Part shown: piece by piece, positions 1 through 9,229 of the stretch | Position numbering within the stretch: the first letter of the stretch is position 1 | Layout: every line of letters begins with the position of its first letter | Translations under genes and position numbers: made by a program | Notes under the pieces: generated by a model | What the model saw: only the letters and a program-made list of their open reading frames with translations | Database searches by the model: none | What the model was told of the DNA's origin: nothing | Assembly: GCF_040907265.1 (NCBI RefSeq) | Contig: NZ_JBFOHP010000002.1 | Location: 620,001-684,000, forward strand | Source of the DNA: Streptomyces sclerotialus | GTDB taxonomy: Bacteria; Actinomycetota; Actinomycetes; Streptomycetales; Streptomycetaceae | Direction: 5' to 3' | Length of the DNA stretch: 64,000 nucleotides

Positions 1-398
1 TGGTCGCGGGTGACCTTCTCGCGCAGCACGATCTCCGTGCCCGGCATGGTGGAGCGGGCGACGTCGAGCAGCGTGCCGAGCGCGGAGTAGGCACTGGCGG
101 CGGTGAAGCCGATGGCGATCGCGCCGGCCTGCCCGGCGGAGACCTGCTTGGCGGCGAGCGTCGCCGCTTCCGCCTGGCGCAGGATGTTGCGTGCTTCGTT
201 GAGGAAGGACCGGCCGGCCGGGGTGAGGCGCACGGTGCGGTTGGTGCGGTCCAGCAGCTGCACGTCCAGTTCGTGTTCGAGCAGCTGGATCTGGCGGCTC
301 AACGGAGGCTGGGTCATGCGCAGGCGCTCGGCGGCCCTCGTGAAGTGCAGTTCCTCGGCCACCGCGACAAAGCTCACCAACTGCACGAGTGTGAACAA
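1..398 (-). CDS. LysR-family transcriptional regulator, C-terminus cut off by window edge
   Basis: The visible part is the N-terminal winged helix-turn-helix and linker of a LysR-type regulator: LVSFVAVAEELHFTRAAERL, then the recognition helix region MTQPPLSRQIQLLE. The reading frame runs off the window after about 132 residues, so the effector-binding domain is missing. I place the start at a TTG because GGAGG lies six bases upstream and the family usually begins about seven residues before the FVAVAEE segment. It is divergent from the sugar-acid dehydratase gene and is probably its regulator, with acid sugars or intermediates as co-inducer. That role is inferred from position. The LysR assignment is secure. 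Confidence 0.85.
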   Translation of the reverse strand, partial: MFTLVQLVSFVAVAEELHFTRAAERLRMTQPPLSRQIQLLEHELDVQLLDRTNRTVRLTPAGRSFLNEARNILRQAEAATLAAKQVSAGQAGAIAIGFTAASAYSALGTLLDVARSTMPGTEIVLREKVTRD

Positions 399-400
399 CG

Positions 401-415
401 ATACCCTCCAGGTAT
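401..415. promoter_or_regulatory. LysR-type box ATAC-N7-GTAT
   Basis: A perfect interrupted palindrome, ATACC-CTCCA-GGTAT, lies between the divergent LysR gene and the dehydratase gene. It matches the classic LysR consensus ATAC-N7-GTAT (T-N11-A) and overlaps the ribosome-binding site of the LysR gene, as expected for negative autoregulation. A second, weaker dyad TCCA-N10-TGGA sits at 423-440 and could be the activation site. Confidence 0.55.
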
Positions 416-608
416 TGAGCCATCCAAAAACTAAGTTGGACGTGGATCAATCGCCGACCCTAGCGTCAGGGGAAATCCACGGCGAGCCACCCCTGCCGGC
501 GCCCCGGCCGGGAGGAACCGCCCGCCTCGCACCGGGAGCGCCACCGGGCTCCTCCCCCTCCTCGCGGCCGACCGCGACCGCACCCACCTATCACCCCAGG
601 GACATGAA

Positions 609-1787
609 GTGGTGACCATGACGCATACCGCCACCTCCGCCGGCCGTCACGGCGAGGCGACGCTCGACACCATCGCCTGGATCAAGCTCTCCTCGGTCAC
701 CCTGCCGCTGGCCACGCCGATCAGCGACGCCAAGGTCCTGACCGGACGGCAGAAGCCGATGACCGAAGTGGCGTTCCTGTTCGCCGAGATCGAAACGGCA
801 CAGGGACACCAGGGCATCGGGTTCAGCTACTCCAAGCGCGCCGGCGGACCGGCCCAGTACGCCCACGCCAAGGAGATCGCCGACGAGCTGATCGGCGAGG
901 ACCCGAGCGACATCGGCAAGCTGTGGACCAAGCTCGTGTGGGCCGGTGCGTCGGTCGGCCGCAGCGGTGTCGCCACACAGGCGATCGCCGCCGTCGACGT
1001 CGCGCTGTGGGATCTGAAGGCCAAGCGTGCCGGACTGCCGCTGGCCAAGCTGCTGGGCGCCCACCGCGACTCGGTGCGCTGTTACAACACCTCCGGCGGG
1101 TTCCTGCACACTCCCACCGAGCAGGTCCTCGACAACGCCACCGCGTCGCTGGCCAGCGGTATCGGCGGCATCAAGATCAAGGTCGGGCACCCGGACGGCA
1201 AGCAGGACCTGCACCGCCTGACCGCTGTACGCGAGCACATCGGCGACGACGTACCGCTGATGGTCGACGCCAACCAGCAGTGGGACCGCCCCACCGCCCG
1301 GCGCATGGGCCGCGCCATGGAGGACTTCGGCCTGGTCTGGATCGAAGAGCCGCTGGACGCGTACGACACGCAGGGCCATGCCGCCCTCGCGGCCTCGCTG
1401 GACACTCCCATCGCCACCGGCGAGATGCTGGCCGGTGTCGCCGAGCACTACGAGCTCATCCGCCGGCACGCCGCCGACGTCATCCAGCCGGACGCCCCGC
1501 GCATCGGCGGCATCACCCAGTTCCTCAAGCTCGCCGCGCTCGCCGAGCTCCACCACCTCCAGCTGGCCCCGCACTTCGCGATGGAGATCCACCTGCACCT
1601 CGCCGCCGCCTACCCCATCGAGCCGTGGGTGGAGCACTTCGACTGGCTGGAGCCGCTGTTCAACGAGCGCCTCACGATCAGCGACGGACGGATGCACGTA
1701 CCCGCACGCCCCGGTCTGGGCATCACGCTCAGCGACCAGGCCCGCGCCTGGACCCAGGCGACCCACGAGGCGGGCAAGCGCCCCTGA
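609..1787 (+). CDS. Enolase-superfamily sugar-acid dehydratase (L-talarate/galactarate dehydratase-like)
   Basis: A mandelate-racemase-subgroup enolase enzyme of 392 residues, predicted to dehydrate an aldaric acid to a 5-dehydro-4-deoxy acid in the cytoplasm. Visible catalytic features are the KxK base motif (K189-I-K191), metal ligands D220 (DAN), E246/E247 (EEP) and E272 (TGE), and the opposite base H322 in [12 protein letters not shown]. The KxK plus His pair and the segment [20 protein letters not shown] resemble the talarate/galactarate dehydratase family more than glucarate dehydratase. The start is one of GTG 609, GTG 612 or ATG 618; AGGGA lies about seven bases before 609. kdgD lies 70 bases downstream, and its product would use the dehydration product. 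Exact substrate stereochemistry cannot be read from sequence. Confidence 0.85.
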   Translation: MVTMTHTATSAGRHGEATLDTIAWIKLSSVTLPLATPISDAKVLTGRQKPMTEVAFLFAEIETAQGHQGIGFSYSKRAGGPAQYAHAKEIADELIGEDPSDIGKLWTKLVWAGASVGRSGVATQAIAAVDVALWDLKAKRAGLPLAKLLGAHRDSVRCYNTSGGFLHTPTEQVLDNATASLASGIGGIKIKVGHPDGKQDLHRLTAVREHIGDDVPLMVDANQQWDRPTARRMGRAMEDFGLVWIEEPLDAYDTQGHAALAASLDTPIATGEMLAGVAEHYELIRRHAADVIQPDAPRIGGITQFLKLAALAELHHLQLAPHFAMEIHLHLAAAYPIEPWVEHFDWLEPLFNERLTISDGRMHVPARPGLGITLSDQARAWTQATHEAGKRP

Positions 1788-1857
1788 CCCGCCCCCGCTC
1801 CCGCCCGGCGCGGCCGCGCCACCACCACACCCCTCACCCTCATCGCGGAGACCACGC

Positions 1858-2787
1858 ATGACGTCCTTCACCCCGGCAGAGCTCGGCCGGCGCATCGGCT
1901 CCGGCCTGCTGTCCTTCCCCGTCACCCACTTCGACGCCGACGACCTCTCCTTCGACGAGGACGCGTACCGCAACAACATCGAGCGGCTGGCGCAGTACGA
2001 GGTCGGCGGCCTGTTCGCGGCGGGCGGCACCGGCGAGTTCTTCTCGCTGACCGCTGCCGAGACCGAACAGGTGGTGACCGCGGCGGTCCAGGCGGCCCCC
2101 GAGGGCACCCCCATCCTCGCCCCGGCCGGCTACGGCACCCGTACCGCCGTCGAGTACGCCGAGGCCGCCGAGCGCGCCGGCGCCGACGGCATCCTGCTGT
2201 TCCCGCCCTACCTCACCGAAGCGGGGCAGGAAGGGCTCGCCCGGCACGTCGAAGCCGTGTGCCGCGCCACCTCCCTCGGCGTCATCGTCTACGGCCGCGC
2301 CAACGCCACCTACACCGCCGAGACCCTCGCCCGCCTGGCCGACGCGTGCCCCAACCTCATCGGCTACAAGGACGGCACCGGCGACATCGACGCCATGACC
2401 CGCATCCGCACCCGGCTCGGCGACCGCCTCACCTACGTCGGCGGCCTGCCCACCGCGGAGACCTACGCCCTGCCGTACCTCGAACTCGGTGTCACCACCT
2501 ACTCCTCGGCCCTCTTCAACTTCCTGCCCGCCTTCGCCCTGGAGTTCTACGACGCCGTCCGCGCGCGCAAGCACGACACCGTCCTCGACCGGCTCAGGGA
2601 CTTCGTGCTGCCCTACACCGAGATCCGCGACCGCCAGGCCGGTTACGCGGTCAGCATCGTCAAGGCCGGCATGACCGTCACCGGCCACAGCGCCGGCCCC
2701 GTACGGCCCCCGCTGACCGACCTGACCGAGGCCGAACGCGCCGAACTCGCCGAGCTGATCGAGCGCCTGCCGGCCCCCACCACCTGA
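1858..2787 (+). CDS. kdgD: 5-dehydro-4-deoxyglucarate dehydratase
   Basis: A class I aldolase-fold (DHDPS/NAL superfamily) enzyme of 309 residues. It converts 5-dehydro-4-deoxyglucarate to 2-oxoglutarate semialdehyde with loss of water and CO2. Family marks are GGTGE at 56-60, the Schiff-base lysine K171 in [10 protein letters not shown], and Y145 in VIVYGRA. The start ATG has GGAG ten bases upstream. It follows the galactarate-type dehydratase in the same direction, giving consecutive pathway steps. The aldehyde dehydrogenase that should oxidise the product is absent except for a possible scar just downstream. Assignment is strong from overall similarity to KdgD rather than to dihydrodipicolinate synthase. 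Confidence 0.9.
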   Translation: MTSFTPAELGRRIGSGLLSFPVTHFDADDLSFDEDAYRNNIERLAQYEVGGLFAAGGTGEFFSLTAAETEQVVTAAVQAAPEGTPILAPAGYGTRTAVEYAEAAERAGADGILLFPPYLTEAGQEGLARHVEAVCRATSLGVIVYGRANATYTAETLARLADACPNLIGYKDGTGDIDAMTRIRTRLGDRLTYVGGLPTAETYALPYLELGVTTYSSALFNFLPAFALEFYDAVRARKHDTVLDRLRDFVLPYTEIRDRQAGYAVSIVKAGMTVTGHSAGPVRPPLTDLTEAERAELAELIERLPAPTT

Positions 2788-2826
2788 CGCCCCCTCACCA
2801 GCACCAGCACAGAAGGACGACTCCAG

Positions 2827-2936
2827 GTGACCGCACCCCCCGCGCACCCGCCCGGCCACGGCGCACTCCGCCCCTCCAGGACGACGACCCGTACCGCATC
2901 CCCCGCCGCATCGACGGCCCCCTCACCCTGACCTGA
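2827..2936 (+). pseudogene. Scar of a 2-oxoglutarate-semialdehyde (NADP+) aldehyde dehydrogenase
   Basis: A GTG with AAGGA upstream opens a short frame (VTAPPAHPPGHG...). In the next frame, the stretch ending at 2936 reads LQDDDPYRIPRRIDGPLTLT before a stop. That tail resembles, from memory, the C-terminal end of actinobacterial NADP-dependent aldehyde dehydrogenases of the semialdehyde-oxidising type, which commonly follow kdgD. I interpret this as the first few codons joined out of frame to the last twenty or so codons, the catalytic body having been deleted. The alternative is a random frame in a GC-rich spacer. No other gene is visible between 2788 and 2991. Confidence 0.4.
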
Positions 2937-2991
2937 CCCTGACGCCAGTCCCTCGGGCCTCCCGGCCTAGGGGGCGCCGGGCCCTCCGGCA

Positions 2992-5637
2992 TCAGCCGGC
3001 GTGCAGGAGCCCCGGGAGGTCGGCCAGTACGGCGGTGACGCGGTCGGCGGGGAGACCGCCGCCCTGGGCCGTGTCCGGCGTGCCGCCGCCACGGCCGCCG
3101 AGGAGCTGCTTGACCAGGGTCGAGGCGTTCAGGCCTGTGTCGCGGGCCGGTTCGTTCAGCGCCAGGACCAGGGCACCGGTCCCGGTGGCCACCGCCGCCG
3201 CACCGGCCCGGCCGGCCGGGAGGCGGTCGCGCACGGCGAGAGCCAGGGCGCGGGCCTCGTCGGGGGAGCCGTCGATGACCGTCGTGACGAGGGCGGCCCG
3301 TCCGGTGTCCGTGGCGGTGGCGGCCAGCTCGGCCGCCCGGCCCGCCGTGGCCCGCTCCTTGAGGCGGGCGTTCTCCCGGTCCGCTGCCTTGAGCCGGTCC
3401 AGCAGGCCGGCGACCCGGTCCGCCAGTTCGGCGCGCGGCGCGTTCAGCTGCTCGGCGATCCGGGAGACCAGGTCACGCTCGCGGGCCAGGTAGGCGAAGC
3501 CTTCGATGCCGACGGCCGCCTCCAGCCGGCGCATCCCGGCGCCGACGGAGGACTCCGCGGTCAGGGCGACCGTACCGACCTGGGAGGCGTGCTCGACGTG
3601 CGTACCGCCGCACAGCTCCCGCGACCAGGCACCGCCGATCTCCACGACGCGCACCTTCTCGCCGTACGTCTCGTCGAACAGCGCCAGCGCGCCCAGCTCC
3701 TTCGCCTGCGGAAGGGGCATCCAGCGCACGTCGACGGGCAGGTCCCGGCGGAGAGCCCGGTTGGCGGTCTCCTCGATCTCGCCGCGGACGGCCGGGGAGA
3801 GGCCGCCGCGCCAGGGGAAGTCCAGGCGCAGATAGCCGGGCCGGTTGTAGGAGCCGGACTGCAGGGCGGTGGGGCCGAGGACCTCGCGCAGCGCCGCGTG
3901 CAGGACGTGGGTGCCGGAGTGGGCCTGGCGGGCGCCGAGCCGCCACTCGGGGTCGACCGCGGCGACCACCGGGTCGTCCACGGCCAGTTCGCCCGCGGTG
4001 ATGCGTACCTGGTGGGCCACCAGGCCCGGCAGCGGGCGCTGGACGTCGAGGACCTCGGCCTCGGCCGAGCTGCCGGAGAGCCGCCCGGCGTCGCTGTCCT
4101 GGCCGCCGGACTCCGCGTAGAACGGGGAACGGTCCAGGATGACCGTGACGATCTCGCCCGCGCGGGCGGCCGGTACCCAGCCGGAGGCTCCCAGCAGGAC
4201 CAGCACCCGGGACTCGGTGGTCAGCGTCTCCCAGGCGCGCCAGTCGGTCGGGCCATGGGCGTCGAGCACGGTACGGAGCGCCGCGATATCCGCGGTGGAG
4301 CCGGACTTACGGGCGCGGGCGTCGGCACGGGCGCGCTCGCGCTGCGCGTTCATCAGCGCGGTGAAGCCCGCGCGGTCCACCTCGACCCCCTGCTCGGCGG
4401 CCATCTCCAGGGTGAGGTCGACGGGGAATCCGTAGGTGTCGTGCAGCAGGAACGCCTGCGCGCCGGGCAGTGTACGCCCGCCTTCGGCCTTGACCTTGGC
4501 CACCGCGGTGTCCAGCACGGTGCTGCCTTGCTCGAGGGTGGTGCGGAAGGCGTCCTCCTCGCCGTAGGCCTGGTCCGCGATGCGGGCGAAGCTTTCGGCG
4601 GCCTCGGGGTAGCTGGGCGCCATGCAGTCGCGGGCCACGGGCAGCAGCTCGGGCAGCGCCGGATCGTGGAAGCCGAGCTGCCGCATGGCGCGGACGGCAC
4701 GGCGCAGGATGCGGCGCAGGACGTAGCCGCGGCCCTCGTTGCCGGGGGTGGTGCCGTCGGCGAGCAGCATCAGGGCGGTGCGGACGTGGTCGGCGACGAC
4801 CCGGAGGCGTACGTCGGCCGGGGCGTCGGCGCCGTACCGCACGGCGGCGAGCTCGGCGGCGCGGTCGAGGACCGGGCGGGTCTCGTCGATCTCGTACAGG
4901 TTGTCCTTGTCCTGGAGGAGGGTGGCCATCCGCTCCAGGCCCATGCCGGTGTCGATGTTGCGGCGCGGCAGTTCGCCGAGGATCGGGTAGCCGGACTTAC
5001 CGGTTCCCTCGCCTCGCTCGTACTGCATGAAGACGAGGTTCCAGAACTCCATGTAGCGGTCCTCGTCGACCGCCGGGCCGCCTTCGCGGCCGAGTGCGGG
5101 GCCCCGGTCGTAGTACAGCTCGGAGCAGGGCCCGCAGGGGCCGGGGACGCCCATGGACCAGAAGTTGTCCTCGTCGCCGCGGGCCACGATCCGCTGCTCG
5201 GGCAGTCCGGCGACGCGGCGCCAGACGGCGCGGGCCTCGTCGTCGGAGTGGTGCACGGTGACCCAGATCCGGTCGGGGTCCAGCCCGAACCCGCCGTGCT
5301 CCCGGTCCGTGACCGACAGCTCCCAGGCGACGGCGATGGCCTCCTCCTTGAAGTAGTCGCCGAAGGAGAAGTTGCCGTTCATCTGGAAGAACGAGCCGTG
5401 CCGGGTGGTTCTGCCGACCTCTTCGATGTCCAGGGTGCGCAGGCACTTCTGGACGCTGGTGGCCCGCGGCCAGGGCGCGGCCTGCTCACCGGTCAGGTAC
5501 GGCTTGAAGGGCACCATGCCGGCGTTGACGAACAGCAGGGTGGGGTCGGGGGTGGGCAGCGGCGCGCTCGGGACGACCGTGTGGCCGCGGGCGGCGAAGA
5601 AGTCGAGGAAACGGCTGCGGATGTCGGCGGTGCGCAA
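2992..5637 (-). CDS. alaS: Alanyl-tRNA synthetase, full length
   Basis: A class II synthetase of 881 residues that charges tRNA-Ala and clears mischarged Ser/Gly. Motif 2 is seen in RHGSFFQMNGNFSFGDYFKE and motif 3 in NEGRGYVLRRILRRAVR. The editing domain keeps its metal ligands (HSGTHVLH and CGGTHVEH), and a C-terminal oligomerisation domain ends in a GGRGGG segment. Length matches the family norm of about 880-890. The start is a TTG with GGAG six bases before it; the N-terminus TADIRSRFLDFF aligns with the usual AlaRS start. It is the second gene of an operon after tsaD (58-base gap). Streptomyces normally keeps alaS elsewhere beside other genes, so this may be an extra copy; that cannot be tested in the window. 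Confidence 0.93.
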   Translation of the reverse strand: MRTADIRSRFLDFFAARGHTVVPSAPLPTPDPTLLFVNAGMVPFKPYLTGEQAAPWPRATSVQKCLRTLDIEEVGRTTRHGSFFQMNGNFSFGDYFKEEAIAVAWELSVTDREHGGFGLDPDRIWVTVHHSDDEARAVWRRVAGLPEQRIVARGDEDNFWSMGVPGPCGPCSELYYDRGPALGREGGPAVDEDRYMEFWNLVFMQYERGEGTGKSGYPILGELPRRNIDTGMGLERMATLLQDKDNLYEIDETRPVLDRAAELAAVRYGADAPADVRLRVVADHVRTALMLLADGTTPGNEGRGYVLRRILRRAVRAMRQLGFHDPALPELLPVARDCMAPSYPEAAESFARIADQAYGEEDAFRTTLEQGSTVLDTAVAKVKAEGGRTLPGAQAFLLHDTYGFPVDLTLEMAAEQGVEVDRAGFTALMNAQRERARADARARKSGSTADIAALRTVLDAHGPTDWRAWETLTTESRVLVLLGASGWVPAARAGEIVTVILDRSPFYAESGGQDSDAGRLSGSSAEAEVLDVQRPLPGLVAHQVRITAGELAVDDPVVAAVDPEWRLGARQAHSGTHVLHAALREVLGPTALQSGSYNRPGYLRLDFPWRGGLSPAVRGEIEETANRALRRDLPVDVRWMPLPQAKELGALALFDETYGEKVRVVEIGGAWSRELCGGTHVEHASQVGTVALTAESSVGAGMRRLEAAVGIEGFAYLARERDLVSRIAEQLNAPRAELADRVAGLLDRLKAADRENARLKERATAGRAAELAATATDTGRAALVTTVIDGSPDEARALALAVRDRLPAGRAGAAAVATGTGALVLALNEPARDTGLNASTLVKQLLGGRGGGTPDTAQGGGLPADRVTAVLADLPGLLHAG

Positions 5638-5695
5638 GGGGTGCTCCGGGCGGTCGGTGGTCGGCGGCTGAGGTCAGGGACGGCGGCGTCCGGCC

Positions 5696-6766
5696 TCACG
5701 CCGCGTGGGCCGCCGGGCGGGCGAGCGGGGTCAGGGCTGCGTACTCCAGCGGTGCGGAGGGGTCGACGGACACCTCCAGGGGCGCGGGCTCGGCACCGGA
5801 ACGGACCAGCAGGTCGCCGACGGCGGCGATCATCGCGCCGTTGTCGGTGCACAGGGTCAGGGGCGGGACGCGCAGTTCGATCCCGGCCGCGGCGCAGCGC
5901 TCCTCCGCCAGCGTACGGACCCGGGAGTTGGCGGCCACTCCGCCCACCACGATCAGCGTCTGCACGTCGTGCGCGCGGCAGGCCGCGAGCGCCTTCCGGG
6001 TCAGCACGTCCGCGACCGCCTCCTGCAAGGACGCGGCCCCGTCGGCGACCGGGGGCTCCTCGCCGCGCTGCCGGCAGCCCTCGGCCCAGCGGGCCGCCGC
6101 CGTCTTCAGGCCGGAGAAGGAGAAGGCGTACGGGTCGTCACCGGGGCGCGTCAGCGGCCGCGGGAAGGCGACGGCGCGCGGATCCCCCTCCCGCGCGGCC
6201 CGGTCGACGGCCGGTCCGCCGGGATACGGCAGGCCGAGGATCCGCGCCACCTTGTCGAAGCACTCCCCCGCCGCGTCGTCGAGCGTGTCGCCCAGGTGCA
6301 GGATCGGCTCGCGCACCAGGTCCCGTACGAGCAGCAGCGAGGTGTGGCCGCCGGAGACGATCAGCACCACGCAGGGTTCCGGCAGCGGGCCGTGCTCCAG
6401 CGTGTCGGCGGCGACGTGGCCGGCCAGGTGGTGCACGCCGTAGAGCGGTACTCCGGCGGAGTAGGCCAGGGACTTGGCGCCCGCGAGACCGACCTGCAGC
6501 GCTCCGGAGAGCCCGGGGCCGGTGGTGACGGCTACCGCATCGATCCGGCCCAGCCGCAGCCCCGCCTGGTCCAGCGCCCGCCGGACCACCGGACCGAAGG
6601 ACTCCAGGTGCGCGCGGGCGGCGATCTCCGGCACCACGCCGCCGAACCGCGCGTGCTCGTCCATGCTCGACGCCACCACGTGGGCCAGCAGCTCTCCGGC
6701 GCGCACGATGCCCACGCCGGTCTCGTCACAGGACGACTCGATGCCCAGGACCACCGGTGCACTCAT
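5696..6766 (-). CDS. tsaD: tRNA N6-adenosine threonylcarbamoyltransferase
   Basis: TsaD (Kae1/YgjD/Gcp) of 356 residues, full length. With TsaB, TsaE and TsaC it installs threonylcarbamoyl on A37 of ANN-decoding tRNAs. The ASKHA-fold signature [14 protein letters not shown] is at the N-terminus. The metal-binding histidines are H113 and H117 in HHLAGH, and nucleotide-site segments [21 protein letters not shown] and [10 protein letters not shown] are intact. AAGGAGTG lies five bases before the ATG. No tsaB, tsaE or rimI neighbours are present, unlike the usual tsaD setting. Pairing with alaS in one operon suggests a tRNA-focused accessory module. Function is clear; whether it is the essential or a second copy is not. 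Confidence 0.93.
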   Translation of the reverse strand: MSAPVVLGIESSCDETGVGIVRAGELLAHVVASSMDEHARFGGVVPEIAARAHLESFGPVVRRALDQAGLRLGRIDAVAVTTGPGLSGALQVGLAGAKSLAYSAGVPLYGVHHLAGHVAADTLEHGPLPEPCVVLIVSGGHTSLLLVRDLVREPILHLGDTLDDAAGECFDKVARILGLPYPGGPAVDRAAREGDPRAVAFPRPLTRPGDDPYAFSFSGLKTAAARWAEGCRQRGEEPPVADGAASLQEAVADVLTRKALAACRAHDVQTLIVVGGVAANSRVRTLAEERCAAAGIELRVPPLTLCTDNGAMIAAVGDLLVRSGAEPAPLEVSVDPSAPLEYAALTPLARPAAHAA

Positions 6767-6795
6767 ACCTCACTCCTTCTGCATCGCTGCCGCAC

Positions 6796-6812
6796 TTGCA
6801 AACTATAAGCAA
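6796..6812. promoter_or_regulatory. AT-rich dyad in the tsaD/DUF3291 divergent promoter region
   Basis: An AT-rich patch with TTGC...GCAA ends (TTGCAAACTATAAGCAA) interrupts otherwise GC-rich sequence between the divergent tsaD and DUF3291 genes. On the minus strand it provides a TATAGT that could be the -10 element of tsaD-alaS. The rest of 6767-7063 (297 bases) holds no convincing gene or other element. Confidence 0.35.
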
Positions 6813-7063
6813 TAAGGCTGATGCATGCGCGGGAGCGTCCATGCGCGGCGTGCGGCACCACCTGCGCACGCACCCGCGGCCCGTCCCGCCCGTCACCGCC
6901 CAGCCCCCGCAATGGCCGGTGCAGGAGGCCACTTGGGCAGGGAAAACGCAACTTCGACACGGCCCGCGGAGGCAGCTACCTTCACCTGGACTTCGGCGAT
7001 CGCCCACGGTCGTACAGGAGTTCCTTCAGCCTGAGCCCAGGCACCCCCGACAGGGAGAGACGC

Positions 7064-7612
7064 ATGCCCCATCTTGCGCTGTACACATTCGGCGTCCTGA
7101 AGTCACCTCTCGCCGACCCCGCACCTCTCACGCGCGAACTCCACGACAGCGGCGAGGCCGTCTACCGGAAGATCAGCCGGCACCCCGGGTACCTCACTCG
7201 CGCTGAAGCGGCGGACCGCGGCCGGGGCACACACTTCGACTTGGACTGGGGTGCCTGGGGAGAGTTCGCCGTACCGGCCTGGTACGGCAAGGGCCGTACG
7301 GTGGAAACCATCGCCCTGGACGCGACCCTCTCACTCTGGACCGGCCTGCGCCCCGCCTTCGACGCCATCTACACCGGTCTGCACCGCGAGGCGCTGAACA
7401 GGCGTGCCGACTGGTTCGAGAGGACAGGACACCCGAACTACGTGTTCTGGTGGGTCTCCGACGGCGTGATACCCACCTGGCAGGACGGGGTTTCCAGGCT
7501 GGAGAACCTCCACGACCACGGCCCCGCGCCGCACGCCTTCACCTTCCACCACTCGTTCGCCCCGGACGGGACTCCGACCACGATCAAACCGTTCAAGCAG
7601 TCCGTACGGTGA
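7064..7612 (+). CDS. DUF3291 domain protein
   Basis: A 182-residue soluble protein recognised as the DUF3291 family, which has a dimeric alpha-beta barrel-like fold related to monooxygenase-type small proteins. Characteristic pieces are the N-terminal LALYTFGVLKSPL, the Trp-rich middle (FAVPAWYGKG, LSLWTGLRPAFDAIYTGLHREAL) and NYVFWWVSDGVIPTW. The true start is ATG 7064 with GGGAGAG upstream; an in-frame extension to 6821 has no ribosome-binding site and is unlikely to be translated. The last 20 bases overlap tail-to-tail with the hydrolase on the other strand. The biochemical role of the family is not established, and the neighbours give no clear hint. Confidence 0.75.
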   Translation: MPHLALYTFGVLKSPLADPAPLTRELHDSGEAVYRKISRHPGYLTRAEAADRGRGTHFDLDWGAWGEFAVPAWYGKGRTVETIALDATLSLWTGLRPAFDAIYTGLHREALNRRADWFERTGHPNYVFWWVSDGVIPTWQDGVSRLENLHDHGPAPHAFTFHHSFAPDGTPTTIKPFKQSVR

Positions 7613-9191
7613 GGCGCAGGGCCGATCCGAGGGCGCCGGTCCTCAGGTGCACGCGGCCCGCCGGTGCGTCGGAGTCGATCTCCGGGTAATCGTCGCTGGA
7701 GATGCGGAGCACCAGCCGGTGTCCGGCGGCGAGCCGGTAGTGCGTCGGCCAGATGTGGACGGCCAGTTCGTCGTACGTGCCCGGGATGACGGCGGAGCGT
7801 GCCGTGTGGCCGTGGCGGTGGCTCGCCTTGAGCCACCCGGCGGTGATCCGGGTGGCCGACCCGTCGGGAGCCTGGTCGAGGAGCACCGCGACGATGTTGC
7901 CGTCGGTGGCGGTGAACGATGCACGGACGCGTGCGGTGGCATCGCCCGCGAGGACGAGGTCGTGGGGCAACGCGCGTGTGGCGTACCGCAGTTGCTGGTG
8001 CTGTCGTGGGTTGCCGGTGCCCGTGTTGACGTCGAAGGCGGATACCGCACCGGGGCCCGGGCGGGTCGCCAGCGAGCCGTCCGCACGCAACCGCAGTGTC
8101 AGGTCGCGGGTATCTCGCGGTGGCCACCGGTCGAACTGCTGCCACCCCTTCCCCACTCCGGGGCCGGGTGTCTCGTACGAGGTCACGCGCGCGGCGGGCA
8201 GTGGGGCGCGCCGGTCCCGGGCGAGCCAGTGGTCCCACCAGGCGAGGTAACTGCCGGGGCCGATACCGGCGTACTGGCCCTGCGGGTAGCCGTGCTCCCA
8301 CGGCCCCGACACCAGCCACACGTGGTCGGGGCGGGCGAGGTAGTTCTTCACCATGCCGTCCCGGTACCGGTCGTACCAGCCGTTGATCTCCAGGGTCGGG
8401 ACGGTCAGCCGGTCCCAGCGGGACATGACGCTGCGGCCGCGCCAGAAGTCGTCGTAGAGCGGGTGGTCGGCGTAGGTGCGGAGGGTGTCGGGCGCGGTGA
8501 CCCGCTGCCAGTCGCGGATACGGGCGGAGTAGATGCCGCCGCGGTAGATGGTGTTCTCGTACCAGTCGTGGAGCGCGTTCATCGGGATGACGGCTTCGAG
8601 GTGCGGCGGGCGGTTCACGGCCGCGAGGAGGGTGGTGTGCCCGCCGTAGCTGACGCCCGTCTGTCCGATGCGGCCGGTGGAGTGGGGCTGCCGGGCGAGC
8701 CATTCGACCGCGTCGTAGTTGTCGCGCTGTTCCTGCGGGCTGAAGGGATCGACCGTGCCGGGTGACCCTCCGGAGCCGCGGACCTGGCAGACCAGCGCGT
8801 CGTAACCGCGCCGTACGAAGTAGGCGGCGCCGGTGCCGAAGGACTCCAGGGACGCGGCGTACGCCGTGAACTCGTACACGATGCCGGGAAAGGTGCCGGC
8901 GGCCGGCCGCCCGTGGCTGTCCGCCGGCCGGTACAGCTGCCCCGCCAGGTGGCTGCCGTCACGCAACGGCACTCTGACGTCCTGCCGTACGACGCCGTAG
9001 CGGGCCGGACGGTCGTACGAGAAGAAGGGGTCCGTGAGGGCGCCGGTGCGCTCTCCCGGCGCGGGTGCCGCCGGCGCCGCGGGGGTGGTGAGCGCGGCCG
9101 TGAGCCCGGCGGCCGCGCCCAGGGTGCAGAAGGTCCGGCGTCGCAGAGGTCCTTGCTGTCTCTGCTGCGGATCGCTCGTGAGGTCGGTCAT
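7593..9191 (-). CDS. Tat-exported CocE/NonD-family hydrolase (X-Pro dipeptidyl-peptidase-like, S15)
   Basis: A 532-residue alpha/beta hydrolase of the CocE/NonD/Xaa-Pro peptidase class, acting on esters or N-terminal dipeptides. The N-terminus has a twin-arginine signal (RRRTFCTLGAAAGLTAAL) followed by a proline/alanine-rich region, so export through Tat is expected. The nucleophile is S181 in GVSYGGH, preceded by the typical QVRGSGGSPG and DAVEWLARQP segments. The C-terminal jelly-roll domain occupies roughly residues 330-532. The start ATG is preceded by GGGA, with a stronger GGAG farther upstream. It lies 38 bases after the CitMHS gene on the same strand and may be cotranscribed, but a shared function is not obvious. 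Substrate unknown. Confidence 0.82.
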   Translation of the reverse strand: MTDLTSDPQQRQQGPLRRRTFCTLGAAAGLTAALTTPAAPAAPAPGERTGALTDPFFSYDRPARYGVVRQDVRVPLRDGSHLAGQLYRPADSHGRPAAGTFPGIVYEFTAYAASLESFGTGAAYFVRRGYDALVCQVRGSGGSPGTVDPFSPQEQRDNYDAVEWLARQPHSTGRIGQTGVSYGGHTTLLAAVNRPPHLEAVIPMNALHDWYENTIYRGGIYSARIRDWQRVTAPDTLRTYADHPLYDDFWRGRSVMSRWDRLTVPTLEINGWYDRYRDGMVKNYLARPDHVWLVSGPWEHGYPQGQYAGIGPGSYLAWWDHWLARDRRAPLPAARVTSYETPGPGVGKGWQQFDRWPPRDTRDLTLRLRADGSLATRPGPGAVSAFDVNTGTGNPRQHQQLRYATRALPHDLVLAGDATARVRASFTATDGNIVAVLLDQAPDGSATRITAGWLKASHRHGHTARSAVIPGTYDELAVHIWPTHYRLAAGHRLVLRISSDDYPEIDSDAPAGRVHLRTGALGSALRLTVRTA

Positions 9192-9229
9192 GGTCCCGTT
9201 CTCGTCCTCTCCTTCGGTGACGGCGTGGT

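Noticed and set aside
3001..6528. 1175-codon open frame on the plus strand
   Set aside because: Antisense to alaS and tsaD; composition is Arg/Gly/Val-rich with no family similarity. It is a by-product of high third-position GC.
7593..7612. Tail-to-tail overlap of DUF3291 and hydrolase genes
   Set aside because: Twenty-base convergent overlaps are common in compact genomes and carry no special meaning here.
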